A DNA stretch of 64,000 nucleotides from Elymus sibiricus. Taxonomy: Eukaryota > Streptophyta > Magnoliopsida > Poales > Poaceae. Location of the stretch: positions 284,693,166-284,757,165 of the forward strand of contig CM077666.1 of NCBI GenBank assembly GCA_039707655.1, given 5' to 3'. Within the stretch, counting starts at the first letter, position 1; each line of letters starts with the position of its first letter. A model generated the notes under the pieces. It had not been told where the DNA came from and ran no database searches. It saw only the letters and a program-made list of their open reading frames with translations. The translations under genes and the position numbers were made by a program. Shown here piece after piece: positions 43,832 to 56,366 of this stretch.

Positions 43832-46800
43832 TGTGACGCCCCTGCTCGACCGTGCACTAATCATACACGCAAATGCACACGATCGAGATCAGAGGCTCAC
43901 GGGAAGATATCACAACACAACTCTAAACTCAAATAAAACAATACAAGCTTTATATTACAAGCCAGGGCCTCGAGGGCTCGAATACATAAGCTTGCGCATA
44001 CAAGCATCAGCGGAAGCATTAGATATCTAAGTACAGATATAAAAGTAAAACATATATGCCCTAACAGGCAGGGCAAAACAACAACACAGATTGAAAAGGC
44101 GCAGGCCTCCTGCCTGGGAGCCTCCGAACTACTCCTGGTCGGCTGGCTCAACCCAGTAGTATGTGCCTCCGGGACTCTCCTGGTAGTAAGCTCCTGCGGT
44201 GGCGTCTGGCTCCTGGACTCCATCGACTGAATTCAACAAGCGGGTATGGGGAAAAAGATAGCAAAGCAACCGTGAGTACTCATCCAAAGTACTCGCAAGA
44301 CTAACATCAGATCTATACTAAATATGCATTGGTATCAAAGGAATGGGGCTATATCTGTGGACTAAACTGCATAATGCTAGAATAGAGGGAGAGAAGCCTA
44401 GCCTAACGAAGACTAGCATCTTCAAGCAATCTTGCAGCATCAGAAGAGAGTAGATTAGCATATTATAAATTAACAAGCATGTTGAAGCAAGCCCAGAGAT
44501 CCTTCCTCGACTCCCCGCGAGAAAGCGATCCCGGAGCTCATAATTAATTAACATGTATCCAGTTCAAATAGTGGTAGATCGGGATACAACACTGAGCGTC
44601 CTGTTACCGTGGACACGGCTATTCGAATAGATAACTTCCCTGCAGGGGTGCACTACTATTACCCAGCACGCTCGATTACATCTGGCCAGACACACTTGCT
44701 GGGTAATGCCCGGCCTCGGGTAATCGACACGACGCAGTCCTACCTAGGCTCAGCAGAGAGGTCAACACGCCAGTCTAAATCCTAAGCACAAAGGGGTCTT
44801 GGGCCATCGCCCTTTGCACTCCTGCACGTTGCGAGGGTGGTCGGGGCCCAGGCGCGACACTGAATACACCAGTGACGTAACCATCCCACCCCAACCAGCC
44901 CGCATCTCTGAGCTGTGACGTCTGAAGAGCTTTCGGCTGATACATACGACGTAGAGGGTCCCATAACCATTATCCCACGTGGTGGTAGTGCGTATAGGGC
45001 CAATGACCCACTCAGATCAAATACCCAAATCCGTTAGGCGTATTTAGTAACTCGCAGAGACGATCAGACTACCTGTCGCTCCGACTTGGTAACACACGGA
45101 TCACGAGCAGGGTGGTCTCCGCCTGCCCTGTCGTTCCGCCACAATAATTTCTCGCGGGTGCCCTCCTGGCAAGCCCGACTTATATCTCCCCGTGGGTACC
45201 CCTCGGGGTCGATCCGACTGTAACAAAGGTCAAAGTATCTGTGTGTCCAAAGTATCAAGAAGGAATCCGAGGGATCACCCTCGATGGATTCCCACTCGAG
45301 GAGTTGCACGACGGAAGCTTTATCGGAAGTGATGAAAGAGGAATCACCCTCGGTAACACACAACCGGATAGCTATTCTACAGAGGCATCATCGGAAGTGA
45401 GATAACAGGATTCACCCTCGGCACTCGATGGTAGCTCTGTAGAGTCGAGCAACTTAGGGAGTGTGAGGTGTTGTGCTGTTCTTAGCCCGTTCGATCACAT
45501 CGATCGGGGCAAAGGTATTAAAGTGGGGCAACTACAGCAATGGAGAGGGGCCACAGATGGTTTACCATCCAACCTATACTAAGCAGTTTGGATAACAGGC
45601 AGGTATCAATAACAGTTACAAGAACATGCTATGCATCAGAATAGGTTAAAGCAAATCAGTAGCAATTTTCTAATGCAAGCAGGAGGGAGAAGCAATAGGT
45701 GATATAGGCATGCGTCAAGGGGGGTTGCTTGCCTGGAAGCTCTGCTGAAATGGTCTGGTCTTCAGGGGCGTAGTTGTACTCGGCAGCAACGTCAGTCTCG
45801 GGGTCTACCGGAGAGAAGAGGGGGGAGAAACAATAAATAAAAAGCAGACAAATGCAACACAGATGCATGGCATGGTAGCACGTTATTCGAGGGGGGTGCC
45901 CTAATGCAGTGCTACGCAAGTTAGTCGGAGCGGGAAACATCTGGAGGTGTTTTACCAGCTCCGGGCAATTATCGGACAGATGAATCGGAGGGGAAAGTTC
46001 CATGTTCATCATGTTAGAGAGGGCTGACAGGTATGGGGTGGCATATTTGGATTCTTCATATTTTTCTGATCGTTTTTCATATATAAATTATTTTCATCCG
46101 AGTTACGGTTTATTTTATATGATTTTTCAAAGTTTTAATCATTTTCTGGATTTATTTTAATTATTTAAATCCGGATTATCCAGAATAGTGTTAGGTGCCG
46201 TCAGCATGACGTAATGATGACGTCAGCAGTCAACTGTGTCGGTGGACTGGTCAATCTGACCAGTGGGTCCCACCTGTCATCCACAGTGGTTAATCCAGCG
46301 AGTTAATTTAACTAAAAATGATTAATTAGCAAGTGGGCCCCATTAGTCAGTGACAGATTAACTAATTAATCTAATTAACAATTAAATTAACATTTTATTT
46401 ATTTTTAAAATTCGTTTAATTAGGCGGGACCCACATGTCAGTGACATGGGGCCGCCACGTCAGCGGTGAACCGGGTCAATGGGGCCCACGGACCCACCAG
46501 TCAGTGGCTCAAGGCGGGGCCCGCGGCTGCCACGCTGGACGCCAGCCACCGGAGCTCTCCGGCAAGCCCGAGCGCGGCGATGAACTCCGGCGAGCCCGGA
46601 TTTCGTCTACGGTGCATCAAATCGGCCGCGGTTTGGCTCTCTGGATCGAGCACTCAGCGGCGCATCCGGTGGTGGCGGTGGTTGGCCGTGGGGTGGCCGG
46701 AATCGGTGTTGGCGACGACGGCGGGCGGCGGGGTTCTCGGGCGTGCTACGGGATCGGCGTTGCGGCATGCATTCGAGTAAATGGAAAGGCTAGGGAGGCT

Positions 46801-47915
46801 CTACGCGACGCGACGAATCTAACGGACACACGCGCATGACCAAATGGTCGCCGGATGGTCGCCGGCGACGAGCCCGTGCGGTGGCGCGATCGGGCGTGGC
46901 TGATATGGCGGCTACGGCTGCGGGAAGAGGCCGGGGAGAGGGGGAATCGACGCTGTGGCTTACAGCGGTCCTGCAGAGGGGCAAAGCTAGTTCGGGGAGG
47001 GGTTGACGGCGACGGATCAACGCGGCGATCACCGGCGGCCGTAGGAGGAAGAAGGGCTCGGGGAGGACGATGCAGGGGCTCCGAGCTCCGTCCAGTCGGG
47101 GCAGACGATGTAGTCGAGGACGGCGACGGCGTAGGACACGGCGGAGCGGCAATCGGGAGGCGGTGGCCGCGAGTTCTAGCGGTGGCCGTTCATGGCGCCG
47201 CTCGGGTGTGGAAGAAGAGGGCGAGGAAGAGAGAGTGGGGAGACTAGGGTTTGCCAGGGGGTTGCAGGGGTCCTTATCCGCGTGGGGGAGCCGCGGGATG
47301 GTCGCCAGCGCGGCAGGCCAGCGAGTGGACGGCGTGCGCGCGTTCAACCGCGCCATGGCATTCGGCCAGCGGGAGGAAGGAGAAGGCCGTGGCGGGCTGG
47401 GCCGTATTGCACTGTACCACTTAAGCCCAGGGCGCCAGTAGTTCCTTTCCCTTTTTCCTTTTTCCTTTTCTGTTTTCTTCTAACCCCTCTGCTTTGCAAA
47501 ATGTTTAGCCTCAATTTGAATTTTGCAAAATATGAGACTATGTTAAATAAATAGTAGGCAATATCTAGTATTGCCAGAAATTAATTGGGGTAATATTTGA
47601 ATTCACTTGGATTTCTATTAAATAAAAAGGTGTTAAATGTTGCTACTCTGTTACTGTTTTAGGATGTTAGACTCATCTAGGTATTTTTGGTGATGTTGTT
47701 TTTCTTAACACAATTAGTTATAGATTATTTGCTGTTTAATGAACATTTTTGTTTCCAAATTGGAACAACTTTTATTTTCACTTTTAATTTGAATTCCAAT
47801 TTGAATTGGAATTTGAAATGAGATATGATTTAAATGATGATTAAGCATTGTTTAGCAGGGTGACATGGCATTATCAAAAGGGTGATCACTGTAGCTATTA
47901 CATGGGGATGTTACA
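43832..47915 (-). repeat. Solo LTR C2 (family C, 4,084 bp) in element D
   Basis: TGTGACGCCCC at 43832 to GGATGTTACA at 47915, with a perfect TSD CTTTG (43827-43831 and 47916-47920). Homologous along its length to the element C LTR, with three copies of the ATCACCCTCG motif and a GC-rich segment (46500-47420). No internal domain is present. Spurious Arg/Ala-rich frames in the GC-rich part are not genes. Confidence 0.93.
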
Positions 47916-47920
47916 CTTTG

Positions 47921-47960
47921 GCTCTCTCTTCTTCTCTGTTCTTGCTCCTTCTTGTACCAC
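47921..47960 (-). pseudogene. Element D gag, fragment 3 (40 bp between two insertions)
   Basis: A 40-base remnant of the Lys/Glu/Arg-rich linker of D gag, between solo LTR C2 and element E. The last five bases, ACCAC, are the TSD of element E. Confidence 0.8.
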
Positions 47961-50900
47961 TGATACGTCTCCAACGTATCTATAATTTTTTATTGTTCCA
48001 TGCTATTATAGTATCAATCTTGGATGTTTTTATATGCAATTATATATCATTTTTTGGGACTAACCTATTAACCCAGTGCCCAATGCCAGTTGCTGTTTTC
48101 TGCTTGTTTTTGGCTTTTCAGAGAAACAGTACCAAATGAAGTCCAAATGCCACGAAACTTTTTGGAGATTTTTTTCTGGACAAAAGAAACCTTGGAAGCT
48201 TCGGGAGGAGGCCAGAAGCCTCACGGAGGCTTCACAAGGCAACAGGGCGCGCCCCAGGGAGGGGCGCGCCGTGTTGCCTTATGGGGCCCACGTGACTCCG
48301 TTTGACCTAATTCCACTTCTATAAATTCACAATTATTGGGAAACCCCCAGAGAGCCAGAAGAAATAACCTTTACACCGCCGCAAGCCTCTGTTCTTCCGC
48401 GATCCCATCTGGAGGCCTTTTTCGATACTCTGCCGGAGGGGGAATCGATCACGGAGGGCTTCTACATCAACCTTGCTGCCCTACCGATGATGTGTGAGTA
48501 GTTTACCACAGACCTACGGGTCCATAGCTAGTAGCTAGTGTTGGGTAACGGAGCATGAATTTCAAAAAAAATCCTACGCTCACGCAAGATCTATCCATGG
48601 AGATGCATCGCTACGAGAGGGGAGAGTGTGTCTACGTACCCTCGTAGACCGTTAGCGGAAGCGTCTCACAACGCGGTTGATGTAGTCGAACAATCCTTCG
48701 AGCTCCACCGATCGAGTACCGAACGTACGGCACCTCCGAGTTCTACACACGTGCAGCTCGGTGACGTTCCTCGCCTTCTTGATCCAGCAAGACGTCGAGG
48801 TAGTAGATGAGTTCCGTCAGCACGACGGCGTGGCGACGGTGACGGTGAAGTGATTCCGGCAGGGCTTCGCCTAAGCTCTCCGAAAATATGACCGAGGTGG
48901 AAAACGGAGATCGGGGCACCGCACACGGCTATGGGACAATTGTGTGTCTCCAAGGGGTGCCCCTCCTCCGTATATAAAGGAGGGAGAGGGGAGGAGGCTG
49001 GCCCTAGGGGCTGCGCCAAGAGAGGGGAGTCCTACTAGGACTCCTAGTCCTAGTAGGATTCGGCCCCCCCTCTTGTTCCTTCTCATGGAGGGGGAAAGCG
49101 GGAAGGAGAGGGAGAAGGAAAGGGGGGCTGCGCCCCCTCCCCTTGTCCAATTCGGACTGCCCATGGGGGGGGGGGGGCGCGCGCCATCCCTTGTGGGCTG
49201 CCCTCTCTCTCCCTTATGGCCCATGTTGGCCCATCACTTTCCCCGGGGGGTTCCAGTAACCTCCCGGTACTCCGATAAATATCCGGAACTTCCCGGAACC
49301 ATTCCGATGTCTGAATACCACCTTCCAATATATGAATCTTTACCTCTCGGACATTCCGAGACTCCTCGTCATGTCCGTGATCTCATCCGGGACTCCGAAC
49401 AACATTCGGTCACCTATCACATAACTCATATAATACTATATCGTCATCGAACCTTAAGTGTGCGGACCCTACGGGTTCGGGAATGATGTAGACATGACCG
49501 AGACAACTCTCTGGTCAATAACCAACAGCGGGACCTGGATGCTCATATTGGTTCCTACATATTCCACGAAGATCTTTATCGGTGAACCTCATATGACAAC
49601 ATACGTTGTTCCCTTTTGTCCGGCGGTATGTTACTTGCCCGAGATTCGATCGTCGGTATCTAATACCTAGTTCAATCTCGTTACCGGCAAGTCTCTTTAC
49701 TCGTTCCGTAATACATCATCTTGCAACTAACTCTTTAGTCACGGTGCTTGCAAGGCTTCTGTGATGCTCTATTACCGAGAGGGCCCAGAGATACCTCTCC
49801 GATAGTCGGAGTGACAAATCCCAATCTCGATCCATGCCAACTCAACAAACACTTTCGGAGATACCTGTAGTGCACCTTTATAATCACCCAGTTACGTTGT
49901 GACGTTTGATACACCCAAAGTATTCCTACGGTATCCGGGAGTTGCATGATCTCATGGTCAGAGGAACGTGTATTTGACATAGTGAAAGCAATAGCAATAA
50001 ACTGAACGATCATTTGCTATGCTAACGGTTGGGTCAAGTCCATCACATCATTCTCCTAATGATGTGATCCCATTATCAAATGACAACTCATGTCCATGGT
50101 CAGGAAATCTTGACCATCTTTTGATCAACGAGCTAGTCTAGTAGAGGCTTACTAGGGACTCGGTATTTGTCTATTATCCACACATGTATTAAGTTTCCGG
50201 TCAATACAATTCTAGCATGAATAATAAACCATTATCATGAACGGAGAAATATGATAATAAACACTTTATTAATTGCCTCTAGGGCATATTTCCAACAGCT
50301 AGATGGCTTCTTCTCTCTCTTTGATCTTCAATACAATGTTCTCCTTGATGTTCTTGGAGTTCTATCCGATGTAATCTTCTTTTGCGGTGTGTTTGTTGGG
50401 ATCCGATGAATTGTGAGTTTATGATCAGATTATTCATGAGAAATATTTGAGTCTTCTCTGAACTCTTTTATGCATGATAGTTATAGCTTTGTATTTCTCT
50501 CCGATCTATCGGTTTAGTTTGGCCTACTAGATTTATTTATCTTGCAATGGGAGAGGTGCTTTGTGATGGGTTCAATCTTGCGGTGCTTAATCCCAGTGAC
50601 AGAAGGGGACATGACACGTATTTGTATTGTTGCCATTAAGGATAAAAATATGGGGTTTATTCATATTGCTTGAATTTGCTTCTCTACATCATGTCATCTT
50701 GCTTAAGGCGTTACTCTGTTTCATACTTAATACCCTAGATGCATGCTGGATAGCGGTCGATGGGTGGAGTAATAGTAGTAGATGCAGGTAGGAGTCGGTC
50801 TACTTGTCTCGGACGTGATGCCTATATACATGATCATTGCCATGAATCCTTCATAATTATTTGCTATTCTGTCAATTGCCCAACAGTAATTTGTTTACCC

Positions 50901-51274
50901 ACCGTATGTTTCTATGGTCAAGAGAGAAGCCTCTAGTGAAAACTATGGCCCCCGGGTTTATCTTTATCATATTAAAAACCTAAAAATACCTTGCTGCAAT
51001 TTATTTACTTTTATTTTAATTAGTAGTTTAGTTTATCTATTTACCTCGATAAGATTTAATCCTTGCAAGTAACCGCTAAGAGGATTGACAACCCTCTTAT
51101 TTGCGTTGGGTGCAAGTGTTTGCTCTTGTGTGTGCAGGTGCGCTTAACGGAATTTTGCTTGGTTCTCCTACTAGATTGATAACCTTGGTTCTTAACTGAG
51201 GGAAATACTTATCTCTACTGTACTGCATCATCCTCTCCTCTTCGGGGAAATACCAACGCAGACTACAAGTAGCA
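47961..51274 (+). repeat. 5' LTR of element E, split by a Copia solo LTR
   Basis: TGATACGTC at 47961 to AAGTAGCA at 51274, interrupted at 48539-50302. Inverted repeat 48236-48280 with arms AAGGCAACAGGGCGCGCCCC and GGGGCGCGCCGTGTTGCCTT, TATA box CTATAAAT 48319-48326. Confidence 0.92.
48539..50297 (-). repeat. Solo LTR of an Angela/WIS/BARE-type Copia element (1,759 bp)
   Basis: On the minus strand it begins TGTTGGAAATATGCCC and ends TTACCCAACA, with a perfect TSD GCTAG (48534-48538 and 50298-50302). Length and termini fit the Triticeae Angela/WIS/BARE group. It lies in the 5' LTR of element E, so it is younger than E. The plus-strand TATATAAAGG near 48970 reads opposite to the LTR, so I do not call a promoter from it. 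Confidence 0.92.
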
Positions 51275-51285
51275 GGAAGAATTTC

Positions 51286-51303
51286 TGGCGCCGTTGCCCG
51301 GGA
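51286..51303 (+). other. Primer-binding site, tRNA-Asp type with one mismatch (element E)
   Basis: TGGCGCCGTTGCCCGGGA, complementary to plant tRNA-Asp except for one G-to-C change, 11 bases after the LTR end. Confidence 0.82.
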
Positions 51304-51480
51304 GACATCATCAAAATTACCAAGTACCTTCACACAAATTATCATTCACTTGCATTTACTTTATTTACCTTTTATTTGCTTTTGCCTCTAGTTTTCATCT
51401 CCCCCACTTCTAAATTTTTTTTTACAAAAAACACAAAAATATTTCATTTGCTTGTTTGCTAGTTTGCTTGCTTTGTCGCG

Positions 51481-52396
51481 ATGTCTCAAGAAAATACAAA
51501 ATTGTGTGACTTTTACAACACTAATAATAATGATTTTATTAGTACTCCTATTGCTCCTCCCGCCACTAGTGCGGAGTCATGTGACATTAATGCTGCCTTA
51601 CTTAATCTTGTTATGAAAGAACAATTTTCTGGTAGTCCTAATGAAGATGCTGCATCCCATCTAAATACTTTCGTTGAACTTTGTGATATGCAAAATAAGA
51701 AAGATGTGGATAATGATATTGTCAAATTAAAATTATTTCCGTTCTCACTACGAGATCGTGCTAAAACTTGGTTTTCATCCTTGCCTAGAAATAGCATTGA
51801 TTCATGGGATAAGTGTAAGGATGCTTTTATTACCAAGTATTTTCCTCCCGCTAAGATTATTTCTTTAAGAAATAAAACTATGAATTTTAAGCAACTTGAG
51901 CATGAACATGTTGCACAATCTTGGGAGAGAATGAAATTGATGATAAGAAATTGCCCAACTCATGGTTTGAATTTATGGATGATCATACAAAAAAATTATG
52001 CGGGACTAAACTTTGTCTCAAGAAATTTGCTAGACTCTGCCGTAGGTGGTACTTTTATGGAAATTACATTGGGAGAAGCTACAAAACTTCTTGATAATAT
52101 TATGGCAAATTATTCTCAATGGCACACTGAACGAACTCCAACTGGTAAGAAGGTAAATTCTGTTGAAGAAATTAATACTTTGAGTGATAAGATGGATGCT
52201 TTATTGAAATTGGTTGGTAGTAAAAATGCTCATATTGATCCTAATGATGTGCCATTGTCTACTTTGATTGAGCAAAATAATGATGCTATTGATGTGAACT
52301 TTGTCTCTAGAAATAATTTCAACAACAATGCTTATAGGGGTAATTTCAATGCTAGACCGTTTCCTGGAAATTCCTCTAATAACTATGGCAATCCTT

Positions 52397-52438
<42 letters not shown>

Positions 52439-52944
52439 GGATGCCCTCTGATCTTGAAAGTAATATTAAAGAATTATTTAGTTCGCAAGAGAATTTTAAT
52501 ACTATGATAGAAGAAAAATTGAATAGAGTTGATGAATTGGCTAGGAACATGGATAGAATTGCTCATGATGTGGAAAATCTCAAAACTAAAATTTTGCCAT
52601 CCAAGCATGATATAAATGAGTCTATTAAAGCTATCTATGTCTCCATTAATGAAAGTAAAGAAAGGACCGCTAGGTTGAGAGCTAAGCGAGAATTTCTAGA
52701 AAAAGCGATTCCACCCGGTTTCTATCGTAGTAATGATGAAGATATTAAAATGATTGGTGTCACTCCTAATGAATCATTATTTAGTAACATAAAACTTGAT
52801 GAAAAAGGGACTGGAGAAGAGTCAACTTTAGATAGAAGGAGTCCCACTTGCTTGGAGGGTGATAATCTTGATCGTAAAAATAAAAAAAGTGGGTTTGGAG
52901 AGGTCAAAACTTTAAATAGTAATGCACCCACTACTTTGGATTAA
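51481..52944 (+). CDS. Gag of element E (487 residues)
   Basis: The start ATG at 51481 follows a leader of about 180 bases. The Gag core occupies residues about 40-215: DAASHLNTFVELCDMQ, LKLFPFSLRDRAKTWFSSLP, AFITKYFPPAKIISLRN and EITLGEATKLLDNIMANYSQ. Residues about 300-320 are a poly-Asn run encoded by an (AAT)n microsatellite (52405-52437), followed by a predicted helical segment (ENFNTMIEEKLNRVDELARN). There is no zinc knuckle. The frame ends at TAA 52942-52944, but protease-leader coding continues in the same frame just after it, so the stop may be a lesion or a readthrough site. Gag would assemble the particle carrying element RNA. Confidence 0.85.
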
Positions 52945-53584
52945 AAGGACTTTAATTATGATAGTTGTTCTTTAATTGAGTGTATTTCCTTGTTGCAATC
53001 CATGATTAATTCACCAAATGCATATGAACAAAATAAAGCTTTCACTAAACATATTGTAGAAGCCATGATGAAAGCACATGAAGAAAAACTTGAGTTGGAA
53101 GTATCAATTCCTAGAAAATTACAAGATGAATGGGAACCTACTATTAAAGTAAAAAATTAAATATTATGAATGTAATGCTCTTTGTGATCTTGGTGCTAGC
53201 GTTTCCATTATACCAAAGTCTTTGTGTGATGTGCTACGTCTCACCGACATGGATCCTTGTTCCCTTAATTTGCATCTTGAGGATTCCACTATTAAAAAGT
53301 CATTGGGTAGAATAAATGATGTGCTTATTCTTGCAAATAGAAATTATGTGCCTGTGGACTTTATTGTTCTTGACATTGAATGCAATCCTTCTTGCCCCAT
53401 ATTACTTGGTAGGCCTTTTCTTCGAACTATTGGTGCTATTATTGATATGAAAGAAGATAATATAAGATTTCAATTTCCACTAAAGAAAGGGATGGAACAC
53501 TTCCATAGAAAAATAATTAAAGCACCTTATGAATCCATTATGAGTGCCACTTATGGAATTAACTTGAAGGATGACAACACTTGA
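52945..53584 (+). pseudogene. Protease part of element E gag-PR, frameshifted
   Basis: In frame with gag after the TAA comes IECISLLQSMINSPNAYEQN and LQDEWEPTIKVK. At about 53156 one extra A in an A run shifts the frame. The retropepsin domain then follows in the new frame: ALCDLGASVSIIPKSLCDVL, VPVDFIVLDIECNPSCPILL, GRPFLRTIGAIIDM, ending at TGA 53582-53584. The D-L-G-A active-site motif is intact, but the two lesions disconnect it from gag. Confidence 0.8.
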
Positions 53585-56366
53585 AACTATGCATTATGCC
53601 TAGCTAGGGGCATAAAACAATAGCGCTTGTTGGGAGGCAACCCAATGAATAAAATAAACTTTTGCTTTTACCTACTGTTTTTGTGTGTGTGCACAATTAT
53701 AGCTTCTGTTATGATTGTGTTTTTATGTTTTAATTAGTGTTTGTGCCAAGTAATGCCTTTGGGATGATGTTGATGATAGTATAATTGATGCTGTTTGGAA
53801 AATAGAAAGTTTTGCATTCAGTGCTGGAATTTTAGTTCTGTACTGGAGCGCCAGAAAAATCTGAAATTTTTACACAGTATTGGTATATTAATTGTTTACG
53901 TTTTCCTAAGTTTTCAGAATTTTTGGATTTACAGAAGTATGGATTTTAAATAGATCTTTACAGATTGTTCTATTTTAGACAGATTCTGTTTTTGTTGCAT
54001 AGTTTGCTTATTTTGATGAATCTATGGATCGTATCGGGGGGTATGAGTCATGGAGAAGTTGGAGTACAGTAGCATTATGCCAATATTAAATATGAATCAA
54101 TTTACTACAGTACCTAAAGTTTAAGATTTGTTTGTTATACTAATGGATCTCACGAGGTTTCTGTTGAGTTTTGTGTGTTGAAGTTTTCAAGTTTTGGGTG
54201 AGACTACGATGGATAAAGGAATAAGGAGCGGCAAGAGCCTAAGCTTGGGGATGCCCAAGGCACCCCAAGGTAATATTCAAGGAATACTCAAGCGTCTAAG
54301 CTTGGGGATGCCCTGGAAGGCATCCCCTCTTTCGTCTACAATCTATCGGTAACTCACTTGGAGCTATATTTTTATTCATCACATGATATGTGTTTTACTT
54401 GGAGCGTCTTGTGAAATAGTTTGCTCGCTTTTGTTTGCCTTTTAGTTTTTCACAATGATCTTTGCTGAACACACCTTTTTGAGAGGGACACACATTATTC
54501 GTGATTTGTTAGAGCACTCTCATGCTTCACTTATATATTTTTGAGAGTCTCATGATAGCAATGGTAATATGCACGGGTTATGAATTTAGTCCTGATATGA
54601 TAGGTATTCAAGAGGGATATAATAAAAACTTTCATGTAGATCACTGAATATGATAAATTTGATTCCTTGCAATAGTTTTGCGATATTAAGATGGTAATAT
54701 GGGGGAGGTATTAGTAGATAATTGTGGTTTAGTAAGAATAATTGTGTTAAGGTTTGTGATTCCCGAAGCATGCACGTATGATCTGTCGTTATGCTAAGAA
54801 GTTGGAGCATGATTTATTATTGATTGTCTACCTTATGAGTGGCGGTTGGGGACGAGCGATGGACCTTGTCCTACCAATCTATCCCTCTAGGGGCATGCGT
54901 AGTAGTACTTTGCTTCGAGGGCTAATAAATTTTCGCAATAAGTATGTGAGTTCTTTATGACTAATGTGAGTCCATGGATTATACGCACTCTCACCCTTCC
55001 ACAATTTGCTAGCCTCTTCGGTACCGTGCATTGCCCTTTCTCACATCGAGAGTTGATGCAAACTTCGCCGGTGAATCCAAACCCCGTGATATGATACGCT
55101 CTATCACACATAAGCCTCCTTATATCTTCCTCAAAACAACCACCATACTTACCTATCATGGCATTTCCATAGCTATTCCGAGATATATTGCCATGCAACT
55201 TCCACCGTTCCGTTTTCATGACATACATCATCATTGTCATATTGCTTTGCATGATCATATAGCTGACATAGTATTTGTGGTTCAGCCACCGTTCATCATT
55301 GTTATACATGTTACGCTAGCATCATTGCACATCCTGGTACACTGCCAGAGACATTCATATAGAGTCATATTTTTGTTCTAGTATCGAGTTGTAATGTTGA
55401 GTTGTAAGTAAATAGAGGTGTGATGATCATCATTATTAGAGCATTGTCCCAGTGAGGTAAGAATGGTGGAGACTAATGAGTCCTCGAAAAAGTGGGGATG
55501 AGGTCCATGAGATCGTTCTAAAAAAAATAAGAGGCGAAAAAGAGCCATGAAAAAAAATAAAAATGAGAGAAAAAGAGAGAAGGGGCAATGTTACTATCCT
55601 TTTCCACACTTGTGCTTCAGAGTAGCACCATGTTTTTCATATAGAGAGTCTCCTCTTTTGTCACTTTCATATACTAGTGGCAATTTTTCATTATAGAACT
55701 TGGCTTGTATATTCCGATGATGGGCTTCCTCAAATGCCCGAGGTCTTCATGAGCAAACAAGTTGGATGCACACCCACTTAGTTTTTCATGTTGAGCTTTC
55801 ATACACTTATAGCTCTTAGTGCATCCGTTGCATGGCAATCCCTACTCCTCGCATTGACATCAATTGATGGGCATCTCCATAGCCCGTTGATTAGCCTCGT
55901 CGATGTGAGACTTTCTCCATTTTTGTCTTCTCTTATTTATCTCTACCACCATACTCTATTCCACCCATAGTGCTATATCCATGGCTTGCGCTCATGTATT
56001 GAGTGGGAGTTGAAAAAGCTGAAGCGCGTTAAAAAGTATGAACCAATTGCTCGGCTTGTCATCGGGGTAGTGCATGATAAATACTTTGTGTGAAGAAGAT
56101 GGAGCATGACAGGATTGTATGATTTTGTAGGGATAACGTTCTTTAGCATTTTTATTTTGAAAGACATGATTGTTTATTAGTATGCCTGAGTATTGATGTC
56201 TTTATATCAAATTATAGACTATTGCTTTGAATCATTTGGATCTTATTATTCATACCGTAAGAGAGAGATTACATGATGAAACATGATAGGTAGCATTCCA
56301 CATCAAAAATTCTGTTTTTATCATTTACCTACTCGAGGACGAGCAGGAATTAAGCTTGGGGATGCT
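53585..56366 (+). other. Non-coding interior of element E
   Basis: Starts with a GTTGGGAGGCAACCC segment. 53720-54370 is homologous, on the element strand, to the duplicated module of element B. It contains TAAGCTTGGGGATGCC at 54240-54255 and 54297-54312 and a perfect hairpin GGGGATGCC...GGCATCCCC at 54304-54327. A purine-rich stretch (55440-55580) follows. The third copy of the motif (56352-56365) adjoins the 3' LTR as the probable polypurine primer. No pol frame is seen. Confidence 0.75.

Noticed and set aside
46435..47441. Several 100-190 residue frames in GC-rich DNA
   Set aside because: Inside solo LTR C2, not conserved in frame with the element C LTR.
48871..49486. Two overlapping frames of 117 and 180 residues near a TATATAAAGG
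   Set aside because: They lie within the Angela-type solo LTR; no intron or domain, and similar openings are normal in this LTR.
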